A stretch of 62,973 bases of DNA from an uncultured Lachnospiraceae bacterium (GCA_902794825.1 CADBIU010000004.1:1-62973); one strand, 5' to 3'; counted from the stretch's first letter, positions 13,422-22,191 are shown. The notes: a model not told the origin generated them from the sequence alone. Made by a program: numbers and translations.

Positions 13422-14666
13422 TTATTCTTCAGTAAAATATCCGTCTTCGTCGATGGCGACTCCCGGAGAGACGCTGCTCATCTCATCTAGCACTCTCTGC
13501 TTCTCACTTCCCTCCATTGTGCTGACTCCGCGATACTGCAGCATAGGAATGAACTGCAGAGATTTGATGGAAGGGTCTGAAGTGTTCACTGTGACTCTGA
13601 GCACGCCCGTATCCCGCGCCGCCGCGCCAAAAAAGTAATTGCCCAGGCTGTAGAACACGGGAACTCCGTTCACGTACTCGATGTTCTGAAGGACATGAGG
13701 ATGAGATCCGACGATCAGGTCTGCTCCGGCTTCCGCGAGTTCCTCCGCCTTTGTAGTCTGGCTCCAGTCGGCGGACGGCATTTTTTCTGTTCCCCAGTGT
13801 GCGTACACTATGCAGAGATCCGCCTTTTCCTTCGCTTCGCGGATCTTGTCGCACAGCTGCGTTGTATCCAGCATTCGGAACACGCCGGGATTGTCTTCCC
13901 CCGCTTCTCTGGTGTCCGGATTCTCGTATCTTTCGATCTCCGTAGCGTTGAGAATGGCTATCGAAGTTCCGTTAGCGATACAGTATGCAGTCTGCGACGC
14001 GTCATCGATATCCCGGCCGGCGCCAATGTAAGGGATTTCCTGTTCATCCAGGGTATCGAAGGTATCCAGCGCGCCCTGTTCTCCGTGATCATATATATGA
14101 TTGTTGGCGAGAGCGGCTATGTCCGTTCCCATCTCCGCCAGCCACTCCGCTGTCCATGGAGGGCACCGGAAGGTGAAGGTCTTTCCGGGAGTGGGCGTTC
14201 CCCTGTCCGTGTAGGGAAACTCATTATTGACCACCAGAAAGTCCGCTCCGGTAAGTGTATCCCAGGTCTCGTCGTCAAAGCACGCCCTGATCCCGTCTGA
14301 ATAGGCGATGGAACTCCAGGGGTTCTGCGTCGTATCAAATATAATGTCCCCCACAAACACAATCGATATTTCCTGATCTGATTCCGGCTTTTCTCCGGGC
14401 GTCACCCATTTCCCATCTTCCCGGGCAACAGCTTTTCCCGAAGAAGAGATGAACACCGAGGCTCCCTCGGGATCCATAGCTTTCCTGCGCACTTCCTGCA
14501 CTACCGCTTCGGTCTCACGCAGAACTTCATCAGCTGCCGCCTGCATCATGTACTCCGGTCCCCGGGATTCTTCCGCCGAGACCGGCAGGGATATGCCAAA
14601 GGCCGGAACCACAGCCGCGATCACAGCCGCCATCACATACGCCTTAATCCTACTCTTTCCGAACAC
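13422..14666 (-). CDS. CapA-family (PGA_cap) secreted metallophosphatase-like protein
   Basis: The family is related to CapA/PgsA of poly-gamma-glutamate capsule synthesis and folds as a calcineurin-like metallophosphatase; the substrate here is unknown. The N-terminus has a basic stretch and a hydrophobic signal sequence ending near VSAEE, so export is expected. Motifs seen are VFVGDIIFD, NNEFPYTD, ALANNHIYDHGEQG, YAHWGTE and VGSHPHVLQ with YSLGNYFFG. The GTG at 14666 follows GGGAGGAG at six bases and is preferred to the TTG at 14684. It starts 64 bases after rplA and ends beside the rplJ promoter, so it is probably transcribed with rplKA. That is an odd place for a surface-related gene. Confidence 0.85.
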   Translation of the reverse strand: MFGKSRIKAYVMAAVIAAVVPAFGISLPVSAEESRGPEYMMQAAADEVLRETEAVVQEVRRKAMDPEGASVFISSSGKAVAREDGKWVTPGEKPESDQEISIVFVGDIIFDTTQNPWSSIAYSDGIRACFDDETWDTLTGADFLVVNNEFPYTDRGTPTPGKTFTFRCPPWTAEWLAEMGTDIAALANNHIYDHGEQGALDTFDTLDEQEIPYIGAGRDIDDASQTAYCIANGTSIAILNATEIERYENPDTREAGEDNPGVFRMLDTTQLCDKIREAKEKADLCIVYAHWGTEKMPSADWSQTTKAEELAEAGADLIVGSHPHVLQNIEYVNGVPVFYSLGNYFFGAAARDTGVLRVTVNTSDPSIKSLQFIPMLQYRGVSTMEGSEKQRVLDEMSSVSPGVAIDEDGYFTEE

Positions 14667-14730
14667 TGTTCTCCTCCCGATCAAATAGGTTCTGGATCTC
14701 TCACAGGAAAGAAAAGGAGTTCCCAGAGGA

Positions 14731-15420
14731 TTAATAACGGTTTGCGATCACCTTCACGCCGGGGCCCATGCTGGTCGCGATGGAAATGCTCTTGAGATAC
14801 TGACCCTTGACTGCAGCGGGTTTCGCTTTAACGATAGCTGCCATCAGTGCGTCGTAGTTCTCCATAAGCTGCTCCTTTGTAAAGGAAGCCTTGCCGATCG
14901 GGCAGTGAATGATGTTGGACTTGTCCAGTCTGTACTCGATCTTACCTGCCTTGATGTCCTTGACTGCCTTAGCGACATCCATGGTAACTGTGCCGGCCTT
15001 AGGGTTGGGCATCAGTCCCTTAGGACCAAGGATACGGCCGAGACGGCCGACAACGCTCATCATGTCAGGTGTAGCGACTACTACGTCAAAATCAAGCCAG
15101 CCTTCGTTCTGGATCTTGGGAAGAAGCTCCTGGCCGCCTACGAAATCAGCGCCTGCTTCCTGTGCCTCGTCGAGCTTAGCGCCCTTTGCGAATACCAGAA
15201 CTCTGACCTTCTTGCCGATACCTGCGGGAAGTACTACCGCGCCGCGGATCTGCTGGTCGGCGTGACGGCCGTCGCAGCTTGTGCGGATGTGGATCTCGAC
15301 AGTCTCATCAAACTTCGCTGCTGCAGTTTCCTTTGCAAGAGCGATTGCCTCTTCAGGCTCATATAATTTAGTGCGGTCTACCTTCTTGGCAACTTCCGCA
15401 TATCTCTTTCCGTGCTTCAT
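14731..15420 (-). CDS. rplA: 50S ribosomal protein L1
   Basis: L1 forms the L1 stalk that guides deacylated tRNA out of the E site, and in many bacteria represses the rplKA mRNA. The 229-residue protein begins [20 protein letters not shown] and contains [17 protein letters not shown], the family signature. AGGAGG precedes the ATG. It follows rplK by 23 bases, the universal order. Confidence 0.98.
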   Translation of the reverse strand: MKHGKRYAEVAKKVDRTKLYEPEEAIALAKETAAAKFDETVEIHIRTSCDGRHADQQIRGAVVLPAGIGKKVRVLVFAKGAKLDEAQEAGADFVGGQELLPKIQNEGWLDFDVVVATPDMMSVVGRLGRILGPKGLMPNPKAGTVTMDVAKAVKDIKAGKIEYRLDKSNIIHCPIGKASFTKEQLMENYDALMAAIVKAKPAAVKGQYLKSISIATSMGPGVKVIANRY

Positions 15421-15443
15421 CTTCTATTCCTCCTGTGTGTAGC

Positions 15444-15869
15444 TCAGTCCTGGACTGTGATTCCCATGCTTCTGGCTGTTCCGGCGATCATGCTCATAGC
15501 AGCTTCAAGAGAAGCGGCGTTGAGGTCGGGCATCTTCATCTCGGCGATCTCTTTGATCTGATCCTTGGTGACAGAACCGACTTTCTGCTTGTTCGGAACA
15601 CCGGACGCCTTCTGCAGGCCTGCTGCCTTCTTAAGAAGAACAGGTGCCGGCGGAGTCTTGGTGATGAAACTGAAAGATCTGTCAGAGTAGACAGTGATAA
15701 CGACAGGGATGATCAGATCACCCATGTCAGCGGTCTTGGCGTTGAACTGCTTGGTGAATTCCATGATGTTAACACCGTGCTGTCCAAGAGCAGGACCTAC
15801 CGGCGGAGCAGGAGTTGCCTTGCCGGCCTTAATCTGCAATTTGATGTAACCAGTTACTTTCTTAGCCAT
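15444..15869 (-). CDS. rplK: 50S ribosomal protein L11
   Basis: L11 binds the GTPase-associated centre of 23S rRNA and is needed for stringent-factor activation. The 141-residue protein starts [20 protein letters not shown] and has [19 protein letters not shown]. Length is standard. The leader contains two small hairpins just upstream of AGGAGG. It sits between nusG and rplA. Confidence 0.98.
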   Translation of the reverse strand: MAKKVTGYIKLQIKAGKATPAPPVGPALGQHGVNIMEFTKQFNAKTADMGDLIIPVVITVYSDRSFSFITKTPPAPVLLKKAAGLQKASGVPNKQKVGSVTKDQIKEIAEMKMPDLNAASLEAAMSMIAGTARSMGITVQD

Positions 15870-15894
15870 TGTTTCCTCCTTTGTGGTACTGCGC

Positions 15895-15910
15895 GCAGCG
15901 TCTTCGCTGC
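15895..15910 (-). promoter_or_regulatory. Small hairpin in the rplK leader
   Basis: GCAGCG, loop AAGA, CGCTGC forms a six-bp hairpin about 20 bases before the rplK Shine-Dalgarno. It lies where L1 is known to act on rplK mRNA in other bacteria, but a specific L1 site cannot be confirmed by eye. Confidence 0.35.
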
Positions 15911-15952
15911 TCCCACTGTTTGCGACGGCTGTGCCGCCTGTTTCTATATATC

Positions 15953-15974
15953 AGACGGGAGAAAAAGCCCGTCT
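15953..15974 (-). terminator. Hairpin between nusG and rplK
   Basis: AGACGGG pairs with CCCGTCT around an eight-base loop, 26 bases after the nusG stop. What follows is GATATATAG rather than a T-run, so it is a weak terminator, attenuator or processing site rather than a full stop. Confidence 0.4.
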
Positions 15975-16000
15975 CATATAACAAATTAAATCTCTTCGTG

Positions 16001-16768
16001 TCAGCTCAGCTTCCTGACTTCCGCGAAACTGATCTCTACAGGGATCTCGCTTCCGAACATCTCGACCTTGATCGTAGTCGTCTGTTTGCCCAGGTCGATC
16101 TTCTGAACCTGTCCGACCGTATCCTTCCAGATACCGGCCACGACCGTAACAGAATCGCCGACTTCGAAGTCCACGGTAACGCTGCCGGTGTGAATGCCGA
16201 GGCTCTTCATCTCCGCTTCTGTCAGCGGCACCGGTTTGCTTCCCGGTCCCACAAACCCGGTCACTCCGCGGGTATTGCGTACAACATACCATGTATCGTC
16301 ATTCATGATCATATTGACAAGAACATAGCCGGGGAACATCTTCTTGGATACGGTCTTGCGAGTGCCGTTTCTAACCTCGACCGCGTCCTGCATGGGAACC
16401 CTGACCTCAAAGATCTGGTTCTCGAGATGGCGGTTCTCGATCGTCTTCTCAATATTGATCTTAACCTTGTTCTCATATCCGGAATAAGTATGGGCTACAT
16501 ACCAGAGAGCCTCGTCCGTGATCGCGCTCTCATCAAGCTGCGACTCTTCACCGCCGGACTCCTGCGCTTCAAGAGACGCCCTGACAGCGGCCTCGTCAGC
16601 CGCATCCGTATTGGCTTCTCCCTGCTTCAGGACCCTCTCAGCCTCCGCTTTTTCGATATCAGCAGCCTTCTTGGTAAAATCAGGCCTTCTGATCTCGCGG
16701 ACACCCGGAAGCACGCCCGTTTTTACACGGACACCGCCGCTGCGGTGCTCTGAATTTTTATCTGCCAT
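16001..16768 (-). CDS. nusG: Transcription elongation/antitermination factor NusG with long N-terminal extension
   Basis: NusG binds the RNA polymerase clamp through its NGN domain and links transcription to Rho or the ribosome through its KOW domain. The NGN domain starts at WYVAHTYSGYENKV (Trp89) and the KOW domain at about residue 200 (GDSVTVVAGIWKDTVGQV). Usual bacterial NusG is about 175-185 residues; this one has 255. The extra N-terminal part is charged and probably disordered (a basic first third, then Ala/Glu/Asp-rich). The ATG at 16768 follows GAGGT and lies 16 bases after secE, so the extension appears genuine. Confidence 0.95.
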   Translation of the reverse strand: MADKNSEHRSGGVRVKTGVLPGVREIRRPDFTKKAADIEKAEAERVLKQGEANTDAADEAAVRASLEAQESGGEESQLDESAITDEALWYVAHTYSGYENKVKINIEKTIENRHLENQIFEVRVPMQDAVEVRNGTRKTVSKKMFPGYVLVNMIMNDDTWYVVRNTRGVTGFVGPGSKPVPLTEAEMKSLGIHTGSVTVDFEVGDSVTVVAGIWKDTVGQVQKIDLGKQTTTIKVEMFGSEIPVEISFAEVRKLS

Positions 16769-16784
16769 CGATTTACCTCATCTG

Positions 16785-17006
16785 TCAGTTCGCTTTAAAA
16801 GTCGTAAGCCACTCGATCAGATTCTGTGCGCCGAAATCAATGACCGCAATCAGAAGCGCGGTAATAACGGTAACGCACAGTACTGCGATCAGCTGTTTCA
16901 CAAGCGTATCCCGATCCGGCCATATGATCTTCTTAAATTCAGCCTTTACACCCTTCCAAAAGGAACTGAGTTTGGACTGCTTGGCCGTACTGTCGTTTTT
17001 GCTCAT
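16785..17006 (-). CDS. secE: Preprotein translocase subunit SecE
   Basis: SecE is the small essential subunit that clamps SecY in the membrane. The 73-residue protein has the conserved cytoplasmic segment FWKGVKAEFKKIIWPDRDTL and one C-terminal transmembrane helix (about residues 38-58), the usual single-helix form. It sits between rpmG and nusG, its typical place. Confidence 0.96.
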   Translation of the reverse strand: MSKNDSTAKQSKLSSFWKGVKAEFKKIIWPDRDTLVKQLIAVLCVTVITALLIAVIDFGAQNLIEWLTTFKAN

Positions 17007-17022
17007 TTGACCTTACCTCTTA

Positions 17023-17172
17023 TTACTTTGTTTCCTTATGAGTAGTGTGTCTCTTGCAGAATCTGCAGTACTTCTTGGTCTCAATTCTCTCAGGATGAGC
17101 CTTCTTGTCCTTAGTAGTATTGTAGTTGCGCTGTTTGCACTCTGTGCAGGATAATGTAATTCTTGTACGCAT
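17023..17172 (-). CDS. rpmG: 50S ribosomal protein L33
   Basis: Reading the minus strand from the ATG at 17172 gives a 49-residue protein, [20 protein letters not shown] and onward, ending THKETK. Two CxxC pairs (CTEC and CRFC) mark it as the zinc-binding form of L33. GGAGGTGACACGTTT precedes the start. It is first in the rpmG-secE-nusG unit and ends 16 bases before secE. Confidence 0.96.
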   Translation of the reverse strand: MRTRITLSCTECKQRNYNTTKDKKAHPERIETKKYCRFCKRHTTHKETK

Positions 17173-17209
17173 AAACGTGTCACCTCCGCGTGAATTTTCA
17201 TTACTATCA

Positions 17210-17243
17210 GGCCTTTTTAGTGCATAAAAAAAAGACCTGTCAC
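17210..17243 (-). promoter_or_regulatory. Stem-loop in the rpmG leader
   Basis: CAGGTCTTTTT pairs with AAAAAGGCCTG across an AT-rich loop in the 5' leader of rpmG, shortly after the predicted start of transcription. The T-run inside the fold makes it look like a cryptic terminator, but its role is unknown. Confidence 0.3.
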
Positions 17244-17256
17244 AATCTCGAATATA

Positions 17257-17285
17257 AAAGTAACATACTTGGTCTCTGTAGTCAA
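17257..17285 (-). promoter_or_regulatory. Promoter of rpmG-secE-nusG
   Basis: TTGACT (17280-17285) and TACTTT (17257-17262) are 17 bases apart on the minus strand. The -35 box is good and the -10 box weak. It lies between the glf terminator and rpmG. Confidence 0.5.
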
Positions 17286-17298
17286 TAGAAATTTAACA

Positions 17299-17330
17299 GA
17301 TGCAGCCCGTCATTATGTTCGGGCTGCATC
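17299..17330 (-). terminator. Terminator after glf
   Basis: An 11-bp perfect stem, GATGCAGCCCG with CGGGCTGCATC, and a ten-base loop lie 39 bases after the glf stop. The following TGTTAAATTT is only moderately T-rich. It separates glf from the ribosomal cluster. Confidence 0.6.
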
Positions 17331-17369
17331 CAGCATTTCTCATTACCGATCTTAAGCCGTTCCAGGCTT

Positions 17370-18536
17370 TTATTTGCCAAGTTCTTCAGCTGCCGCGTCC
17401 AGAGAAGCCCTGATCACCTTGTCCATGTCAAAATATTTATAGAGGCCGAGTCTTCCGCCGAACAGCACGTTCTTCTTCTCCAGCGCCAGCGCGTGATACT
17501 TCTCATATACCGCATTGTTCTGATCGTTGTTGACCGGGTAGTAAGGCTCCATTCCCTTCTCCCATGTCGCGGGATACTCTCTTGTGATGATCGTGCCCCT
17601 GACAGGCTCTCCGGTCTCGGAGTCTTTCCCGAATTCGAAAAACTTGTGCTCGATGATCCTTGTAAAAGGAACTTCTCTCTCGGTGTAGTTCACTACGGCA
17701 TTGCCCTGGAAATTGTCGACATCAGGGAGTTCCTCGCTCTCAAATCTGAGAGAGCGATACTCCAGCGGTCCGTAGCAGTCGTCGAAGAACTCATCGATCA
17801 TACCGGTGTAGAGGACCTTTTCAAACGTGTTGCCGTTCATCTCAAAGACCGTGCCCTCTCCGCTCTGCGCGGGGATCTCCTTCACCGCCTTCTTGAAGTC
17901 GACGCCAAGCTCTACAGGGATATCGCCGAGAAGTCTCTCCACGATCTTCGTATAACCTCCGACCGGGATGCCCTGATAAGGATCATTGAAGTAGTTGTTG
18001 TCGAAAGTGAAGCGGAAAGGCAGCCTTTTAATAATGAAAGAAGGCAGTTCTGTACAGTCCCGTCCCCACTGCTTCTCCGTATACCCCTTGATTAGCTTGG
18101 TATAGACATCTCTGCCCGCAAGGGAGAGCGCCTGCTCCTCAAGGTTTGAGGGATTCTCGACCGCCGCTTCGCGTCTCTGCTTCTCAATGATCTCCATTGC
18201 CTGCGCCGGAGTCTGAATGTTCCACATCTTGCTGAATGTGTTCATATTAAAAGGAAGATTGTAGAGCTCGTCCTTATAGCGCGCCACGGGACAATTTATA
18301 TAATTGTTGAACTCCGCGAAGTTCTGTACATATTTCCATACTTCTTTATCAGAAGTGTGGAAGATATGCGCGCCGTACCGGTGAACGTTGATCCCGTTCT
18401 TTTTCTCAGTGTAAATATTTCCCGCAATATGATCCCTGCGGTCGATCACATAACACTTTTTTCCGGCCTTTTCCATCTCATGAGCGAAAACCGCTCCATA
18501 CAACCCTGCGCCAACGATCAGATAATCAAACTGCAT
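17370..18536 (-). CDS. glf: UDP-galactopyranose mutase
   Basis: Glf is the FAD enzyme that interconverts UDP-galactopyranose and UDP-galactofuranose, the donor for galactofuranose in surface glycans. The N-terminus MQFDYLIVGAGLYG carries the dinucleotide-binding fold (GAGLYG, residues 9-14), and family segments such as NVHRYGAHIFHT, YTEKQWGRD and FGGRLGLYKYFDMD are present. Length is 388 residues. The ATG at 18536 follows AGAGGTGG at four bases and matches family starts, so it is preferred to the start at 18554. It follows a small XRE regulator, probably in the same transcript. Confidence 0.97.
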   Translation of the reverse strand: MQFDYLIVGAGLYGAVFAHEMEKAGKKCYVIDRRDHIAGNIYTEKKNGINVHRYGAHIFHTSDKEVWKYVQNFAEFNNYINCPVARYKDELYNLPFNMNTFSKMWNIQTPAQAMEIIEKQRREAAVENPSNLEEQALSLAGRDVYTKLIKGYTEKQWGRDCTELPSFIIKRLPFRFTFDNNYFNDPYQGIPVGGYTKIVERLLGDIPVELGVDFKKAVKEIPAQSGEGTVFEMNGNTFEKVLYTGMIDEFFDDCYGPLEYRSLRFESEELPDVDNFQGNAVVNYTEREVPFTRIIEHKFFEFGKDSETGEPVRGTIITREYPATWEKGMEPYYPVNNDQNNAVYEKYHALALEKKNVLFGGRLGLYKYFDMDKVIRASLDAAAEELGK

Positions 18537-18569
18537 AGCCACCTCTAATTTCAAATGTTTTGTCAGTTA

Positions 18570-18923
18570 TTACTCGTTCTCTTCTTCCCGATACTCCGGA
18601 ATATGTGTGTAGTCCTCCATGATGTCCAGAACTTTCTTTTTTCCGGCCTTGTTGAGTTTCCAATACTTCTCCATCACACGGCGTGTCGCGATCTGGGAGG
18701 ACAGCGAGTTCCCCTCTTCGAGAGGCGTAAAATCCAACGGGTTGAGAGACAGCGCCTCGCAGATCCGGATGACTGTGTTGTAAGCCATTCCGTCGACTCC
18801 CCTCTCCAATGCTGTGATCAGCGTGCTGTAAGGAATATTCATCACTACGGCAAACTGCCTGATACTCTTGTATCTTGATAGAATGACTCCCTTCAGGATT
18901 TCTGCCTTCTTCTTACTGTCCAT
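18570..18923 (-). CDS. Small XRE-type helix-turn-helix regulator
   Basis: A 117-residue cytoplasmic protein. Residues 10-60 form a Cro/CI-like helix-turn-helix (SIRQFAVVMNIPYSTLITAL, then ICEALSLNPLDF). The C-terminal half (LNKAGKKKVLDIMEDYTHI) resembles the short helix found after many Clostridia XRE domains. GGGAGGT precedes the ATG. It lies 33 bases before glf and could control it or itself; the target is unknown. Confidence 0.8.
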   Translation of the reverse strand: MDSKKKAEILKGVILSRYKSIRQFAVVMNIPYSTLITALERGVDGMAYNTVIRICEALSLNPLDFTPLEEGNSLSSQIATRRVMEKYWKLNKAGKKKVLDIMEDYTHIPEYREEENE

Positions 18924-19022
18924 CTCTGAAACCTCCCTTTCATGTTAAAACTATCTAGTCCTAAGTCTCAGTCCCCTGCTCCCGATCCGGATTCCATTCT
19001 GTACCGGGTTAGTCATTTAAAA

Positions 19023-19055
19023 AATGGTATTTCAACATTTTAGTATTATACCATT
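19023..19055 (-). terminator. Terminator after the sensor kinase gene
   Basis: AATGGTAT pairs with ATACCATT around a 17-base loop and is followed by TTTT on the minus strand. The 5' arm overlaps the kinase stop codon. It is AT-rich and so moderate in strength. Confidence 0.5.
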
Positions 19056-20293
19056 AATTTAACAGTAAACACAATGTTTTGTTCCCTGTAAGCTGCACTG
19101 ATTTGGGCACCGTTCGCGGCAGCGATCGCACGCGCCGCGCTCAGGCCGATCCCGTAACCGCCCTTTTTCTGCGTCCTGGCTTCATCTCTGCGGTAGAAGC
19201 GGTCGAAAAGGCGCTCCGGGTTGTCCTCAACATCCTTGGGATCAATCGTATTCTGCTCCCTGAGGATCACAGAATTTCCTTCCCTCGAAACAGTTACCGA
19301 GATCTCACCGCCTTCCGGCGTATACTTAACCGCGTTGTCGAGCAGGATCCCGACCAGCTGCCCCATACTGTCGCGGTTCGCCTTTACCGCGATCTCCGGT
19401 GCTTCCACGCTGAGCGACTGTCTCTTTTCCCGGGCCGGCTCCTCAAATGGCGCCGCCGACTCTCTGACCAGCTCTCCCAGGTCAAAATTCTGCATCGGGA
19501 GGTTCAGGTCCGCCTCATCCATTTTCGAGAGAGTCAGAAGGTTCTGCATAAGATCATTGAGCCGCCGGGTCTGGGCCTTGATGTTCCGGGTCCATTTGCT
19601 CTCCCCGTTGAAAAGTTCCAAAGCCTCAGTATTAGCCATTATTATGGCCAGCGGCGTCTTGAGCTCATGGCCGGCGTTTGTGACAAACTGCTTCTGCCTC
19701 ACAATATTTTCGGCAATGGGCGCGATCGCTCTGCGCGAGAGGGCGCTCACAAAGACAAGCATCAGGATCCAGGCAGCGGCCGCGATGATCAGAGAGATCA
19801 CAATAACAGAGAGTATCGAAGAGACCTGGGATGAGATATCGACAAACGCCGCCGTTTTTCCGTCTTCGTTATCCTTTATATAATACATGAAATTTCCGAT
19901 GATCCCGGACTGCTTCCCGCCTGCGACCGCCTGCTTTCCGTATTCCTCCGCTTCTTCGCCTGTAACAGAGTAGATGCTGCCCGTATCAGCGGACTCGATC
20001 CCGCCGTCAGTGTCAAAACGGACCACAAAAAACCTGACCGCCATCATGTCGTCAGGCGACATCCTGCCCCCGTCAAACGGCTTTTCGAATTCTTCCCTGT
20101 CCGGCCGGTCCCGTTTCATTTTCTCGAAATCCGGGATCCCGCCGCTGTCAGCGAGCATTTCGGCAGTATTCTTTTCCTTAGTATATACATCGAAGGAATA
20201 GATCCCGCTGATCGCGCAGATCACCGCCAGCAGAAGGACAGAGATGGCAGTCATCGCTGTTTTGACAAATTTGATCTGCAGCGTTCTGACCAT
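19046..20293 (-). CDS. Sensor histidine kinase
   Basis: A 415-residue membrane kinase. Transmembrane helices at about 9-31 and 159-184 flank an extracytoplasmic domain of about 125 residues that is acidic and has no recognised fold. The H box has His209 in GHELKTPL, the N box has Asn320 in LLDNAVKYTPEGG, and a G box GGYGIGLSAA lies near 380. No separate HAMP domain is obvious. It is 12 bases after the response regulator and presumably phosphorylates it. The signal is unknown; the lipoprotein gene upstream is a candidate partner. Confidence 0.93.
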   Translation of the reverse strand: MVRTLQIKFVKTAMTAISVLLLAVICAISGIYSFDVYTKEKNTAEMLADSGGIPDFEKMKRDRPDREEFEKPFDGGRMSPDDMMAVRFFVVRFDTDGGIESADTGSIYSVTGEEAEEYGKQAVAGGKQSGIIGNFMYYIKDNEDGKTAAFVDISSQVSSILSVIVISLIIAAAAWILMLVFVSALSRRAIAPIAENIVRQKQFVTNAGHELKTPLAIIMANTEALELFNGESKWTRNIKAQTRRLNDLMQNLLTLSKMDEADLNLPMQNFDLGELVRESAAPFEEPAREKRQSLSVEAPEIAVKANRDSMGQLVGILLDNAVKYTPEGGEISVTVSREGNSVILREQNTIDPKDVEDNPERLFDRFYRRDEARTQKKGGYGIGLSAARAIAAANGAQISAAYREQNIVFTVKLMV

Positions 20294-20305
20294 GTTCTCT
20301 CCTGC

Positions 20306-20974
20306 TTAAAATGTAAGTGTGTAGCCGATGTTTCTCTTCGCCGTGATCTTTACGCCGGATCCCACTGACGCGATCCGTTTCCGCAGATACGAAATATATA
20401 CCCAGACCGCTCCCACATCCGCGTCTGTATCGTATCCCCAGACCTTCTCGAGAAGGTCCTCCGAGGAGAGATAGATCCCGTGATTGAGCATCAGGGTCTC
20501 CATCATCTGATATTCCACTTTGGGCAGCACCACTGACTTGCTGCCGCATCTGAGTTCCGAACTCCCGCTGTCCAGCACCAGGTCTCCGAATTTCCTCTCA
20601 TCCGGCTGATACTCCTCCCTTCGGCGGAGCATCGCCCTGATCCTCGCAAGGAGCTCGCCCATCGCGAAAGGTTTGACAAGATAGTCGTCCGCGCCGGCGT
20701 CGAGTCCCTCGATGCGGTCCTCGATCTGCGACTTGGCTGTCAGGAGAAGCACCGGCGTGCGGCACCCTTCCTTCCTGATCTGCGTCAGCACTTCGATGCC
20801 CGTCTTTCCGGGCATCATGACATCCAGGATGATCCCGTCATAGCTGCCGCCGTGAATATAATCCAGAGCCTCTATCCCGTCATAAACAGCGTCCACCTGA
20901 TACCTGTGATATTCCAGGATATCCGTAACGGCCTCGGACATGGCCGGCTCGTCTTCCGCCAAAAGCAGTTTCAT
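20306..20974 (-). CDS. OmpR/PhoB-family response regulator
   Basis: The 222-residue protein has a receiver domain with acidic residues in LLAEDEP, the phosphoacceptor Asp51 in ILDVMMPG, and the conserved Lys in LVKPF near 101. A C-terminal winged-helix DNA-binding domain follows (from about residue 128, ending KITAKRNIGYTLTF). AAAGAGGAG precedes the ATG. It is upstream of and close to the kinase, forming a classical pair. Confidence 0.95.
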   Translation of the reverse strand: MKLLLAEDEPAMSEAVTDILEYHRYQVDAVYDGIEALDYIHGGSYDGIILDVMMPGKTGIEVLTQIRKEGCRTPVLLLTAKSQIEDRIEGLDAGADDYLVKPFAMGELLARIRAMLRRREEYQPDERKFGDLVLDSGSSELRCGSKSVVLPKVEYQMMETLMLNHGIYLSSEDLLEKVWGYDTDADVGAVWVYISYLRKRIASVGSGVKITAKRNIGYTLTF

Positions 20975-21030
20975 TTTCGCTCCTCTTTGATCACGCTGGT
21001 CTGCCGATCCGCCCTGTGAGGATCAGGCAT

Positions 21031-22191
21031 TTAGTTCGTTCCGCTCTGTGCCGCTGTCTCGGCGGGCGCCGCTGCCTCCGCGGGCGCCTCCGCTTCCACT
21101 TCCACCTCAGTATAGGAGCCGTTCGGAGTCCAGCCGAGTTTTTCTGCGATCACGGGATTATAATATGCGTTTGCAGTGTCTCGCATGCGGTCGATGGAAA
21201 TCTTGGAGATGTCGCCTCTCTCCTCGTAATCGTCGGCCTCCCAGTCCTCGTTGTTATACTCATCCGCCTTGTCGATTCCGTAGATCATGACATCATAAGC
21301 GACTTCCGCTGTGCGCTTGCCCATCTCGTAATAATCAATTCCGTAGGCGGCCAGAGCGCCGTCTTTGCACATGCTCTCATTGGAAGCGAAAACTTTTGTT
21401 CCCTTTTCCAGAGAGATCCTCTTCACCGCGCTCATATTTCTTGAGAGCGCGTCGTCATTGGGCAGATACAGTGTGCCGCACTCTCCGCACGCATTTGTGA
21501 CAGCGCTCTCAAGGCCGCTGTCATCAGTGAAAGTATACTCTTTATAATCTACGCCGGCGTCATCGAGATAACTCTTCATGAGTTTGACCTGGAAACCGGA
21601 GCTCACTTCTTCGCTGCAATACACGATGCCGATAGTATCCCCGTCCGCCACATTCAGAAGGTAGTCCTTCTGGGTCTGCATGGGCGGCAGGTCCGAAATT
21701 CCCGTAACATTTCCCCCGGGCTCATTTACGCTGCTCACGCCGCCTGCGATGAGGAAATCCGTGATGCCTGTCCCGACAATAGGAATATCCTTCGTCGCGT
21801 TATAAGCGCGCCTGAGCGCCAGAGTGCCTCCTGCCAGAATAAGGTCGTCCTTATCCTGGAGGAAATGATCGACAATAATATCGCACCCCAGCTCGGTGCC
21901 GTCAGCGACCTGATAATCGACTTCAACGTGGTCTCCCATAAGGTCCTTTATTTCTTCCTGGAATCCCCGGGACGCCAGGCTGAGCGCTTCATTTCCGGAC
22001 TGCTGGATGATACCCACGTAGTATTTCCCTTCCTCGTGGACTGCGGGAGTATAAGTCTCCACTACCGCCGCTTCTTCTGAAGCAGCCTCCGCGGCTTTAT
22101 TCTCAGCTTCTTTCTTGCCGCCCTTTCCTCCGCACGCCGTCAGCGTGGCCATAACGCAGCACAGAACCGCTGCCATCAGTTTCCTGTTCAT
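21031..22191 (-). CDS. ABC-type substrate-binding lipoprotein (ABC_sub_bind/TrpX-like)
   Basis: A 386-residue lipoprotein with signal MNRKLMAAVLCCVMATLTAC and lipobox LTAC (Cys20). The mature part resembles the ABC_sub_bind family that includes TrpX-like binding proteins: YYVGIIQQSGNEALSLASRG, a central DIPIVGTGITDF, and a C-terminal lobe with YGIDYYEMGKRTAEVA. The last 25 residues are an Ala/Glu/Pro tail. The frame is open to 22251, but the ATG at 22191 gives a normal signal peptide. No ATPase or permease gene follows; instead the two-component genes begin 57 bases downstream. The ligand is unknown. Confidence 0.85.
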   Translation of the reverse strand: MNRKLMAAVLCCVMATLTACGGKGGKKEAENKAAEAASEEAAVVETYTPAVHEEGKYYVGIIQQSGNEALSLASRGFQEEIKDLMGDHVEVDYQVADGTELGCDIIVDHFLQDKDDLILAGGTLALRRAYNATKDIPIVGTGITDFLIAGGVSSVNEPGGNVTGISDLPPMQTQKDYLLNVADGDTIGIVYCSEEVSSGFQVKLMKSYLDDAGVDYKEYTFTDDSGLESAVTNACGECGTLYLPNDDALSRNMSAVKRISLEKGTKVFASNESMCKDGALAAYGIDYYEMGKRTAEVAYDVMIYGIDKADEYNNEDWEADDYEERGDISKISIDRMRDTANAYYNPVIAEKLGWTPNGSYTEVEVEAEAPAEAAAPAETAAQSGTN

